A stretch of DNA of 7,532 nucleotides from Planctomycetaceae bacterium (GTDB lineage: Bacteria; Planctomycetota; Planctomycetia; Pirellulales; Pirellulaceae), in NCBI GenBank assembly GCA_002685655.1, contig NYXM01000072.1, forward strand, positions 1-7,532, written 5' to 3'. Below are positions 1 through 6,020 of the stretch, piece after piece; the stretch's first letter is position 1; every line of letters starts with the position of its first letter. The notes below the pieces were generated by a model. That model searched no databases. It was not told where the DNA came from and worked only from the letters and a program-made list of their open reading frames with translations. Made by a program: the position numbers and the translations under genes.

Positions 1-247
1 GCTTTTGACTGGCCAGGATGTCGGCAGCAGCTTTGTCCGCCGAGTCGCCTCGATAGGCCATGCGAGCAGACATGTCATACGCCACGGCATTTCGTATGAA
101 GTCTTCGCCAATGCCCGTGCACGACACACCGCACGTCGCGTTGTCGGCGTACGTTCCTGCTCCCGCGATTGGTGAATCGCCGAGGCGCCCAAATTTCTTG
201 CTGTTCAAACCGCCCGTTGATGTCGCGGCGGCGAGGTTGCCATGCAT
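1..247 (-). pseudogene. Remnant of isoaspartyl peptidase / plant-type L-asparaginase (beta-subunit part), runs off left edge
   Basis: Read on the minus strand from 247 towards 1, the frame gives the family hallmarks in order: [27 protein letters not shown], then [10 protein letters not shown] and a helical stretch. These match the beta-subunit part of Ntn-hydrolase isoaspartyl peptidases, which remove isoaspartyl residues from peptides and hydrolyse asparagine. In the family, about 160-180 residues (alpha subunit) and the nucleophile threonine of a D-T-V-G-type motif precede this block, with the Thr ten residues before the Gly of GNLAAA. Here that position is Ile, no Thr occurs in the frame upstream, and an in-frame stop lies at 299-301. 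The frame could only start at the ATG at 245-247 or run open from 298. I infer a 5'-truncated, catalytically dead remnant; the downstream end is outside the window. A shifted frame supplying the missing part was looked for and not seen. Confidence 0.75.
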
Positions 248-390
248 GAAATGGCCGATGTCGTTTTGAATCGCTTGTGCAATCAGGAGGTCGCGTCCTC
301 AGCTACTCATTCATCTTAACCAGCCGAGGTGTCATCGTCCTGTGCGCGTTCGGGTGCCGCAACTGGCCTAAGACTCACCCTACTGTGGGG

Positions 391-411
391 CTGTGATTTT
401 GCATGTCACAG
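391..411. repeat. Short perfect inverted repeat (6-bp arms)
   Basis: CTGTGA at 391-396 is the exact reverse complement of TCACAG at 406-411, with a 9-nt spacer. There is no T-run to suggest a terminator. It could be a protein-binding dyad or chance; no neighbouring gene start explains it. Confidence 0.3.
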
Positions 412-519
412 GAAACCCAACCAGTGATCAACCGTCGCTGTGGTCGCTACTCTGGACTGTGCGATCGCAGGCTGGGAGCGGCCGTTGCGACAGTGATGAG
501 TTGTCCCTCAAATCGTCCA

Positions 520-543
520 AAAGGTATCTCCAAAGGTATCTCC
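520..543. repeat. Perfect 12-bp tandem duplication
   Basis: AAAGGTATCTCC occurs at 520-531 and again at 532-543 without a mismatch or gap. The unit is four codons long, so the duplication preserves frame (K-V-S-P twice in the frame ending at 595). Replication slippage is the simplest origin. Confidence 0.8.
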
Positions 544-562
544 GAAGCCAAGAACCAGCAAA

Positions 563-592
563 GCGGATCACAGCTCGCTTGCCGTAATCCGC
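563..592 (-). terminator. Candidate intrinsic terminator of tRNA-Val
   Basis: On the minus strand GCGGATTAC and GTGATCCGC form a 9-bp stem with one G-U wobble and a 12-nt loop, followed by TTT and a T-rich stretch. As DNA on the plus strand the same arms contain a C-A mismatch, so the hairpin is better as minus-strand RNA. It starts 25 nt past the tRNA 3' end, a sensible place for termination. The U-tract is short, so termination strength is uncertain. Confidence 0.45.
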
Positions 593-616
593 TAGTACAA
601 AAGCACTTCAGAAGAG

Positions 617-690
617 TGGGCGGTACTGGAGTCGAACCAGCGACCTCCACGATGTCAACGTGGCGCTCTAACCAACTGAGCTAACCGCCC
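617..690 (-). tRNA. tRNA-Val, anticodon GAC
   Basis: The minus strand folds as a complete cloverleaf. The 7-bp acceptor stem is GGGCGGT with ACCGCCC. The D-arm is GCTC/GAGC around AGTTGGTTA. The anticodon stem is CCACG/CGTGG enclosing loop TTGACAT, so the anticodon is GAC, which reads the valine codons GUC and GUU. The T-arm is GCTGG-TTCGACT-CCAGT with one G-U pair. The discriminator base is A at 617. The next bases are not CCA, so the 3' end must be added by the CCA-adding enzyme. The gene is divergent from thrS, and a TATAAT lies upstream of it. Confidence 0.97.
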
Positions 691-751
691 TTTGTTCATC
701 TTCCAGGTAAAAAACCCGAATTTGTTTGTGGATTAAGACCACAATGGCTCG

Positions 752-757
752 ATTATA
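752..757 (-). promoter_or_regulatory. Candidate -10 box for the tRNA-Val gene
   Basis: The minus strand reads GCTATAATC, an exact TATAAT match, about 60 nt before the mature tRNA 5' end; this leaves a leader for RNase P to remove. No convincing -35 hexamer sits 16-18 nt further upstream, so only the -10 element is supported. Confidence 0.45.
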
Positions 758-864
758 GCGATTGCCGGACGTTTTGCTATCGGACCAATTTGACCTGCGC
801 TTCCAGTAAAACCTCCTCCTCTCGACCTGCGGCCAGCTGAACTTTCGGAATCTGTCCGCGAACC

Positions 865-897
865 ATCTATTGTCGGAAGTATCTATTGTTCTATACT
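865..897 (+). promoter_or_regulatory. Candidate thrS promoter with a 9-bp direct repeat over it
   Basis: TTGTCG at 870-875 and TATACT at 892-897 are separated by 16 bp, matching the housekeeping sigma consensus at 4/6 and 5/6 positions. Transcription would start near 904 and give a leader of about 86 nt before the thrS ATG at 990. This also argues against a start at 870, which would lie inside the promoter. ATCTATTGT occurs twice, at 865-873 and 881-889 with a 16-bp period, covering the -35 element and the spacer. That could be coincidence or a regulator site. Confidence 0.5.
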
Positions 898-933
898 TTA
901 CGGTCCTCGCGGTTCGTCGTGTGGTCGTAACAC

Positions 934-954
934 GGTGTCCTTTGTATCGACACC
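934..954 (+). promoter_or_regulatory. thrS leader hairpin resembling a tRNA-Thr anticodon arm
   Basis: GGTGTC (934-939) pairs with GACACC (949-954), closing the 9-nt loop CTTTGTATC. The central seven bases UUUGUAU have the form of an anticodon loop: U at the position equivalent to 33, UGU as the triplet, and A at 37. UGU is a threonine anticodon (reads ACA). The hairpin lies in the thrS 5' leader, ending 36 nt before the ATG. In E. coli, ThrRS represses its own translation by binding leader stem-loops that mimic tRNA-Thr. The similarity in design is visible; function here is inferred from one short stem. Confidence 0.35.
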
Positions 955-989
955 ATTTCGCCGTCTTTTGCAAAAAGCCCCAGATAAGT

Positions 990-2996
990 ATGCCGCTCGT
1001 CCGATTACCCGACGGAACAGAACTTCAGCTCCCCTCCCCTGCAACGCCACGAGATGTGGCGACCGCGATCGGCCCGGGCCTTGCCAAGGCTGCTTTGGCC
1101 GCTGTCATCGACGAGGTCACCGTCGGCATCGACGCATCTCTTCCCGACGGCGAAAACGCTGTCGAGGTTCGGCTCCTGACCAAAAAGGACCCCGCGGCGC
1201 TGGATGTGATGCGACATTCGTGCGCACATGTGATGGCGCGGGCCATCATGCGTCTGTACGAAGGTGTTCGTCTGGCGTTTGGACCGACCGTTGAGGGTGG
1301 CTATTACTACGACATCGATCTCGACCACTCACTCTCCGAAGACGATTTTGAAGCCATCGAAGCAGAGATGGCCAGAATCGTCAAGCTGAATGAACCATTC
1401 GAACGGATCGAGCAGCCACGCGACAAGGCGCTCCAGGTCTGCCGCGATCTGCAGCAAACGTACAAAGTCGAACATATCGATGATGGGCTGGCCGACCACG
1501 AGACGCTGTCCTTTTATCAGCAGGGCGAATTCCTGGATTTGTGCCGAGGGCCGCATGTCCCCACGGCCGGTGCCATTGGCGCCTTCAAAATCCTCTCCGT
1601 GGCTGGCGCCTACTGGAAGGGTGACCAGAATCGAAAACAGCTGCAACGGGTCTACGGCACGGCGTTTTTCAACAAACAGGATCTGAAGGATCATCTAGAA
1701 CGGATCGAAGAAGCCAAACGCCGCGACCACCGCGTACTGGGCAAACGACTGGAGTTCTTCACCATCAATCCAGAGATGGTAGGCTCCGGTTTAGTGCTCT
1801 GGCAACCGAAAGGCGCGATCATTCGCAACGGGCTGGAGTCGTTCGTCCGCGATGAACTTCAGATGCGCGGCTATCAACCGGTCTACACACCCAACATTGG
1901 CCGAATCGAACTCTATGAAACCTCGGGACATTACCCGTACTACAAAGACAGCATGTTCTCGCCGATCACGTTGGAGCATGAAGAGCAGTATCTGCTCAAG
2001 CCGATGAATTGCCCGCATCACACCATGATCTACAAGACGCGCCCGCGCAGCTATCGCGAACTGCCGCTGCGTTTGGCCGAATTTGGCACCGTCTACCGCT
2101 ACGAACAGTCTGGCGAACTGTCTGGGATGACGCGCGTGCGCGGGTTTACGCAGGACGACGCCCACATCTTCTGCACCAGCGAGCAAGTGCCGGAGGAGTT
2201 TCGCGACTGCATCGAGATGACTCGCATGGTCCTCGATACTCTAGGTCTGGCCAGCTATCGGGTGCGATTGGGATTCCGCGATCCAGACAGCGACAAATAC
2301 ATCGGCGAGGCGACGAACTGGCAAAAAGCCGAAAACGCCTTGATCGAAGTCTGCACAGACCTGGGGATGGAATTTACCGTCGAACGTGGGGAAGCGGCCT
2401 TCTATGGTCCCAAGGCCGATTTCGTCGTGACCGACTGCATTGGCCGCGAATGGCAATTGGGCACCGTTCAGCTGGACTACAACTTGCCCAGCGACGACCG
2501 ATTCGGCTTGCAGTATATCGGAGCGGACAATCAACCTCATCGACCGGTCATGATTCACCGTGCACCTTTGGGTTCAATGGAACGATTTATCGGCGTCCTG
2601 ATCGAGCACTTCGCGGGTGCCTTTCCGCTGTGGCTGGCCCCCGAGCAGGTTCGTGTGCTGTCGGTCAGCCAAAAGTTTGAAGATTATGCGCGCCGCGTCG
2701 AACAACAACTGCGGGCTACCAAGTTGCGAGTCGGCGGAGATTATCGTCCCGAGAAGATCGGAGCTAAGATTCGCGACGGCCAGCTAGAACTGATTCCCTA
2801 CATGTTTATTGTTGGGGGTCGCGAAATGGAAAGTGAAACGGTCGCCGTGCGTGATCGCCTGATCGGTGATCTAGGACCGATGAAAATAGACGAGGCGTTG
2901 GTCAAATTGCAGACTGAAATCGCCGCTAGAGAGGTTCGCCAGTCGTTCGGCGGCAACGCTGGATTGGGGGAACGCGGCACAGGAAATCAATACTGA
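990..2996 (+). CDS. thrS: Threonyl-tRNA synthetase
   Basis: This cytosolic class II synthetase charges tRNA-Thr with threonine and edits mischarged Ser-tRNA-Thr. At 668 residues it is of normal length. The order is an N-terminal TGS domain (about 1-64), then the editing domain with H76-S-C-A-H80 and later C185-R-G-P-H189. The catalytic core has motif 1 around W271, MNCPHH at 339-344, motif 2 R370-Y-E with [16 protein letters not shown], and motif 3 [12 protein letters not shown] at 522-533. An anticodon-binding domain follows from about 550. The zinc ligands are C341, H392 and H523. The start at 990 is preferred because MPLVRLPDG begins the TGS domain; an upstream ATG at 870 would add 40 residues unlike the family and lie within the promoter. 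The Shine-Dalgarno is weak (AGATAAG). infC follows 176 bp downstream on the same strand. A leader hairpin suggests autoregulation. Confidence 0.97.
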   Translation: MPLVRLPDGTELQLPSPATPRDVATAIGPGLAKAALAAVIDEVTVGIDASLPDGENAVEVRLLTKKDPAALDVMRHSCAHVMARAIMRLYEGVRLAFGPTVEGGYYYDIDLDHSLSEDDFEAIEAEMARIVKLNEPFERIEQPRDKALQVCRDLQQTYKVEHIDDGLADHETLSFYQQGEFLDLCRGPHVPTAGAIGAFKILSVAGAYWKGDQNRKQLQRVYGTAFFNKQDLKDHLERIEEAKRRDHRVLGKRLEFFTINPEMVGSGLVLWQPKGAIIRNGLESFVRDELQMRGYQPVYTPNIGRIELYETSGHYPYYKDSMFSPITLEHEEQYLLKPMNCPHHTMIYKTRPRSYRELPLRLAEFGTVYRYEQSGELSGMTRVRGFTQDDAHIFCTSEQVPEEFRDCIEMTRMVLDTLGLASYRVRLGFRDPDSDKYIGEATNWQKAENALIEVCTDLGMEFTVERGEAAFYGPKADFVVTDCIGREWQLGTVQLDYNLPSDDRFGLQYIGADNQPHRPVMIHRAPLGSMERFIGVLIEHFAGAFPLWLAPEQVRVLSVSQKFEDYARRVEQQLRATKLRVGGDYRPEKIGAKIRDGQLELIPYMFIVGGREMESETVAVRDRLIGDLGPMKIDEALVKLQTEIAAREVRQSFGGNAGLGERGTGNQY

Positions 2997-3053
2997 TTCG
3001 AGAAGTAGCCAGGAACTGAAGCGGGGCCAGCCCGACGTTTTCCGGCAAAACAG

Positions 3054-3082
3054 TTGACGACGGGCAGCGAAGCTTCGATACT
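3054..3082 (+). promoter_or_regulatory. Candidate infC promoter
   Basis: TTGACG (3054-3059) and GATACT (3077-3082) are spaced by exactly 17 bp, a good housekeeping sigma match (5/6 and 4/6). It lies in the 176-bp gap after thrS and would give an infC leader of about 85 nt. infC could therefore be expressed both from thrS read-through and from its own promoter, as in E. coli. No thrS terminator hairpin with a T-run is apparent in the gap. Confidence 0.5.
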
Positions 3083-3157
3083 CACGTTGAATATTGCAAC
3101 AAATCGTAATGTCGATTCAGGTTATGTGATCTGATTTGATGGACGTTCCACTATCAC

Positions 3158-3175
3158 GAAAGGGTAACAACTATC
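3158..3175 (+). promoter_or_regulatory. Ribosome binding site and AUC start codon of infC
   Basis: GAAAGGG (3158-3164) is followed after 8 nt by ATC at 3173-3175, in the infC frame. Between the upstream in-frame stop TGA (3137-3139) and the conserved IF3 core there is no ATG, GTG or TTG, so a rare start codon is required. E. coli infC uses AUU and the Myxococcus xanthus IF3 gene (dsg) uses AUC; IF3 discriminates against such codons and so limits its own synthesis. The other in-frame ATC (3194) is too far from this Shine-Dalgarno. Confidence 0.75.
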
Positions 3176-3673
3176 GACCGCGTTCAAGCTAAGATCAATG
3201 AACAAATCCGAGCAACCTCCGTCCGCGTCGTCGCCGCCGACGGTTCACAATTAGGGATCATCGCGACGGAGGATGCACTGGCCAAAGCGAGAGATGATGG
3301 CTTCGATTTGGTCGAGGTGGCTCCCAACGAAAAGCCACCGGTTTGCCGGATCATGGATTACGGCAAATACAAATACGACAAGAAGAAGAAAACCAATCAA
3401 CACAGTCACGCCACCAGGACCAAGGAGATCCGTTTGCGGCCCAAGACGGGCGCGCATGATATTGGATTCAAGGTCAAGAAGGCAATAGGCTTCCTGGAAC
3501 ACAAGGACAAGGTTCAGGTGTCGGTGATTTTCCGCGGCCGCGAGATGGCGCATATCGACGAAGGTCGCCGCGTCATGCTCAGCGTGATCGAAGAGTTGCT
3601 GGAAGTCGGCAAACTTGAGAAATCGCCCGAACAGCATGGCCGAAGGATGACGTGTACCATCGCTCCGAAGTGA
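3173..3673 (+). CDS. infC: Translation initiation factor IF-3, AUC start
   Basis: IF3 binds the 30S subunit, keeps it apart from 50S and checks the initiator tRNA-start codon pairing. The 166-residue product is slightly shorter than E. coli IF3 (180). The N-domain begins with [14 protein letters not shown] (about residues 7-20). The family signature [20 protein letters not shown] occupies 50-69, a Lys-rich linker follows (70-80), and the C-terminal domain runs from about 85 to 166 with FRGREM and ending MTCTIAPK. A canonical start would be the TTG at 3308, which would remove the first 45 residues including most of the N-domain, so I extend to the AUC at 3173. The thrS-infC order is widely conserved; rpmI and rplT, the usual next genes, are not here. 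Confidence 0.93.
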   Translation: MDRVQAKINEQIRATSVRVVAADGSQLGIIATEDALAKARDDGFDLVEVAPNEKPPVCRIMDYGKYKYDKKKKTNQHSHATRTKEIRLRPKTGAHDIGFKVKKAIGFLEHKDKVQVSVIFRGREMAHIDEGRRVMLSVIEELLEVGKLEKSPEQHGRRMTCTIAPK

Positions 3674-3690
3674 TCCATATGCGTACACGT

Positions 3691-3707
3691 CTGCTGTTCT
3701 GCAGCAG
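3691..3707 (+). other. Small hairpin after infC
   Basis: CTGCTG and CAGCAG form a 6-bp stem with a 5-nt loop 18 nt after the infC stop. No T-run follows, so it is at best a weak terminator or an RNA-stabilising element. The rest of the 119-bp gap to the ABC gene shows no clear promoter. Confidence 0.25.
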
Positions 3708-3792
3708 CGCCTCGCTTCGGGTCGCACATCCTGTTGGCACTGCCCACCCGTTGCGAGCGTGAAAATGGTTTGCGCACGAACTGTCAAAACCC

Positions 3793-4794
3793 ATGGCACG
3801 TGAGAGTTCCGAATTGCTCGTCACCACCGATTCGCTTGGCAAGCGTTATCGACGAGTCCATGCCTTATCCGACTGTACGTTGACGGTCGCGCGCGGAGAG
3901 GTGTTCGGCTTACTTGGTCCCAATGGCGCCGGAAAGACGACGCTGATCCGGTTGCTGTTGGGTTACCTGAAGCCGACGTCGGGGCGAGCGAGTGTGGATG
4001 GGCTGGACGCCTATGCTGAGTCTGTGGCAGTGCGTCGTCGGGTGGCGTACCTGCCCGGCGAAGCGCGGTTGTTTCGTCACATGCGAGGCAAGGAAACGCT
4101 ACGGTTCTTTGCCGAAGTGCGCGCTGAGGGTGACTTTCAACGCTCATTGGCGTTGGCTGAGCGATTCGAATTGGACCTGTCACGCCGCGTCGCGTTCATG
4201 TCGACAGGGATGCGTCAAAAACTGGCCTTGGCAATCGTACTGGCTACTGACACACCGCTGCTGATCTTGGACGAACCGACCACGAACTTGGATCCGACCG
4301 TCCGCGGTGCCGTGATCGAAATCGTGGCCGAAGCCCGAGAACAGGGGCGAACGGTCATCTTCTCTTCGCACGTCTTGTCGGAGGTGGAGGAAGTGTGCGA
4401 TCGCGTGGTGATCTTGCGTGACGGCCGACTAGTCCACACACAGGACATTTCCTCGCTACGTCGTTGCCATCGCATTCGCGCGGCGATCACGGGCGCCCTA
4501 CCACGACCGCCCTCGGAACTGAAGGATCAACTGTCTGTCCGTAGCCCCGCGACGGGCCAGATCGAAATCGACACCTACGGCGAACTGGGCCCCCTCCTGG
4601 GCTGGCTGGCAACCCTTCCCTTGAATGAAATACGGATCGAGCCAATCGGGCTGCGCGCCGTCTACGATCGATTCCATTCGAGCGTCACGACTGTTGCGAA
4701 CGCAGACGATCGGCGCGAGGCAGAGTCACCGACGCCTGACACCACGAGGAAACTGGCCGCTGCCAGAGGGCCGGCCGGAGAAGAATTGCCATGA
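3793..4794 (+). CDS. ABC-2 type exporter, ATP-binding subunit
   Basis: This is the cytoplasmic ATPase that powers the membrane subunit encoded next. In its 333 residues I see Walker A GPNGAGKT (42-49), the signature motif as STGMRQK (137-143), Walker B LLILDEP (156-162) followed by TTNLD, and the H-loop histidine H193 in SSH. The Q-loop region reads YLPGE (86-90), with no glutamine where most ABC ATPases have one. LPGE together with STGMRQK marks a subgroup of ABC-2 (COG1131-like) exporter ATPases, so this is probably subgroup character rather than decay. Residues about 215-295 form a C-terminal domain, and the last ~40 are polar and low in complexity. The ATG at 3793 has no clear Shine-Dalgarno; a TTG at 3814 is possible. 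It overlaps the permease by ATGA. The substrate is unknown. Confidence 0.93.
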   Translation: MARESSELLVTTDSLGKRYRRVHALSDCTLTVARGEVFGLLGPNGAGKTTLIRLLLGYLKPTSGRASVDGLDAYAESVAVRRRVAYLPGEARLFRHMRGKETLRFFAEVRAEGDFQRSLALAERFELDLSRRVAFMSTGMRQKLALAIVLATDTPLLILDEPTTNLDPTVRGAVIEIVAEAREQGRTVIFSSHVLSEVEEVCDRVVILRDGRLVHTQDISSLRRCHRIRAAITGALPRPPSELKDQLSVRSPATGQIEIDTYGELGPLLGWLATLPLNEIRIEPIGLRAVYDRFHSSVTTVANADDRREAESPTPDTTRKLAAARGPAGEELP

Positions 4795-5771
4795 CCCGCG
4801 TGTTGCTCAAGAAATACGTACATGACGCAAAGTGGTTGCTGTTGGCGTGCGGCGGGACCATGTTTGCATTTTGCTGGATCCGAGTCTGGATCGTGAGCCG
4901 CCTGGACACCGGCCGTTTCAAGGCGATCCTGGATCTGTTGCCGGACGACTGGCAGCGGTTTACCCCGGTCGATTTCGATTGGTTAATCACCTACACGGGT
5001 CGGATCTCGCTCGCCTACGACGAACTGATCGTGGTGCTTTGTGTGTCCATTTGGTCGATTGCCCGGGGCTCCGACTGTGTCAGCGGAGAAATCGGCCGCG
5101 GCACGCTGGAGATGCTCATCGCCCAACCGCTCAGCCGGCTCAAGGTGATCGCGACCCATTCGTTAGTCACTGTCACTGGTGTTGTACTGCTGTCACTGGC
5201 CGCTTGGGGTGGTACCTGCGCGGGCATCTACAATACCAGCGTCACCGCAGAAACACTGCCGACATGGCAGTTGCCCATTCCGCTACCATGGATCGGTACG
5301 GAGATGCCGATTCCTTTTTCGACTCCCCAGGTCATCGTCGCGCCGATGTCCGAATTAGTGGACGTCCGAGTATTTCTGCCAGCCACAGTCAATCTGTTCG
5401 CGTTGGGTCTCATGGTCGCGGGATTCACGACCATGATGTCGTCATGGGACCGCTATCGCTGGCGGACGATCGGCATCGTCGTTGGCATCTACGTCTTTCA
5501 GATCATTGTCAAGGTGGTCGGACTTGCTGCCGACGAAGTCAACTGGATGCTATACCTATCGGCTTTCACGCCTTATGAACCGGAGGCATTCGTTCACATT
5601 GCCGACGCCACGCCCGAATTCGCCTGGAGCCTGGCGATCTACGATGCTGAAGGCATGTGGAAAACGTGGGGCCCGATGGCACATCATCTTGTGATGGCCA
5701 CGGTCGGTATTGTGTCCTACCTGGCAGCTGCCGCGATTTTCATCCGCCGTGATTTGCCCGCGCCGATGTAA
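4791..5771 (+). CDS. ABC-2 type exporter, permease subunit
   Basis: This 326-residue inner-membrane protein is the likely channel partner of the preceding ATPase. Hydrophobic segments by eye lie at about 15-36, 73-92, 119-147, 194-216, 225-246 and 294-318, giving six membrane spans. Between spans 2 and 3, SGEIGRGTLEMLIAQPLSR (98-116) is the cytoplasmic coupling region common in ABC-2 permeases (E-x-x-x-G-T-x-x-x-L-x-x-P-x-x-R). A long extracytoplasmic stretch (about 148-193) rich in Pro, Thr and Trp separates spans 3 and 4. The start ATG shares bases with the ATPase stop (ATGA) and has Shine-Dalgarno GGAGAAG at 4777-4783, so the two are translationally coupled. Nothing in the sequence identifies the cargo; a drug, peptide or lipid is possible. 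Confidence 0.9.
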   Translation: MTRVLLKKYVHDAKWLLLACGGTMFAFCWIRVWIVSRLDTGRFKAILDLLPDDWQRFTPVDFDWLITYTGRISLAYDELIVVLCVSIWSIARGSDCVSGEIGRGTLEMLIAQPLSRLKVIATHSLVTVTGVVLLSLAAWGGTCAGIYNTSVTAETLPTWQLPIPLPWIGTEMPIPFSTPQVIVAPMSELVDVRVFLPATVNLFALGLMVAGFTTMMSSWDRYRWRTIGIVVGIYVFQIIVKVVGLAADEVNWMLYLSAFTPYEPEAFVHIADATPEFAWSLAIYDAEGMWKTWGPMAHHLVMATVGIVSYLAAAAIFIRRDLPAPM

Positions 5772-5837
5772 TCGCCCGCCAATCGATCAATTTCGTGCGA
5801 TAGCCGAATGGCAAAGTCAGCAAGCCTGCGCAGGGGC

Positions 5838-5908
5838 GGTGGCCGAGTAGGGGTGGCCGAGAAGAGGTCGGGAGTCGCCACCGTGGCACGGTCGGGAGAC
5901 CGTGCCAC
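5838..5908. repeat. Composite intergenic repeat with a perfect 11-bp hairpin
   Basis: GTGGCACGGTC (5883-5893) and GACCGTGCCAC (5898-5908) form a perfect 11-bp stem around the tetraloop GGGA. Just upstream are direct repeats: GGTGGCCGAG at 5838-5847 and 5852-5861, and GGTCGGGAG at 5866-5874 and again at 5890-5898 within the hairpin. CGGTGGC (5837-5843) is also the reverse complement of GCCACCG (5877-5883). On the minus strand the hairpin translates as part of ARSPDRAT, a string I recall from spurious planctomycete ORFs, which suggests a dispersed REP-like element. It lies 111 bp after the permease stop between convergent genes and could also stabilise or terminate transcripts, but has no T-run. 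Confidence 0.75.
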
Positions 5909-5959
5909 AACAGAGTCGTGAAAAGACGTCGCGACTATCTTGCCCAAAACACCGCGCAA

Positions 5960-6020
5960 ACTAAGCCGATCGCGTCAGCGAGGGAATCCACGTGTCTCCT
6001 CGCTGACGCGTCGCGTTAGT
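5960..6020. repeat. Long inverted repeat between convergent genes, overlapping the oxidoreductase 3' end
   Basis: The arms 5960-5983 and 5998-6020 are near-perfect reverse complements. The inner 13 bp (CGCGTCAGCGAGG, 5971-5983, with 5998-6010) pair exactly around a 14-nt loop containing CACGTG, and the outer parts share ACTAA and CGA with small differences. The right arm is coding for the minus-strand oxidoreductase and its stop codon sits in the left arm. The palindrome could act as a two-way terminator in RNA. I take it for a dispersed planctomycete intergenic repeat, a recollection that a genome-wide count could confirm. Confidence 0.8.

Larger units (their letters stand above)
302..562. 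other. Gene-free stretch between asparaginase remnant and tRNA-Val terminator
   Basis: No frame here gives a protein I recognise. Open frames at 393-587 and 403-684 on the plus strand have no family resemblance, and the second runs antisense through the tRNA gene. What the stretch does hold is a small inverted repeat (391-411), a 12-bp tandem duplication (520-543) and a possible decayed integrase tail. It may be the scar of an element that once sat beside the tRNA gene, but that is inference. Confidence 0.5.
500..595 (+). pseudogene. Possible C-terminal tail remnant of a tyrosine integrase next to tRNA-Val
   Basis: The plus-strand frame from 500 to the TAG at 593-595 reads VVPQIVQKVSPKVSPKP and continues to a short basic end. 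This resembles the repetitive, proline-rich tails that I recall at the C-terminus of many planctomycete phage-type integrases. It is preceded in frame by two stops (494-499), so no catalytic domain is attached. The position suits such a remnant: integrase genes often lie against the 3' end of the tRNA gene used as attachment site, and tRNA-Val ends at 617. The duplicated KVSP comes from the 12-bp tandem repeat. Resemblance is by eye only, and the 3' part overlaps a likely terminator hairpin. Confidence 0.2.

Noticed and set aside
60..269. Plus-strand open frame of 69 residues
   Set aside because: It is antisense to the asparaginase remnant, whose minus-strand frame carries the conserved motifs.
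403..684. Plus-strand open frame of 93 residues ending GVEPATSTMSTWRSNQLS
   Set aside because: The recognisable end is the antisense translation of the tRNA-Val gene, a well-known annotation artefact.
668..973. Minus-strand open frame of 101 residues between thrS and the tRNA
   Set aside because: It reads through the tRNA-Val gene, has no family resemblance and no ribosome binding site, and is antisense to the thrS leader.
870..989. N-terminal extension of thrS to the ATG at 870
   Set aside because: The added 40 residues do not resemble ThrRS, and the best promoter (-35 870-875, -10 892-897) lies inside the extension.
3037..3051. GTTTT-CCGGC-AAAAC stem after thrS as a terminator
   Set aside because: Only a 5-bp AT-rich stem with no T-run after it; too weak to call.
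5717..5959. Minus-strand open frame of 80 residues containing ARSPDRATVATPDL
   Set aside because: It is the translation of the intergenic hairpin repeat and overlaps the permease end; such strings are typical spurious ORFs.
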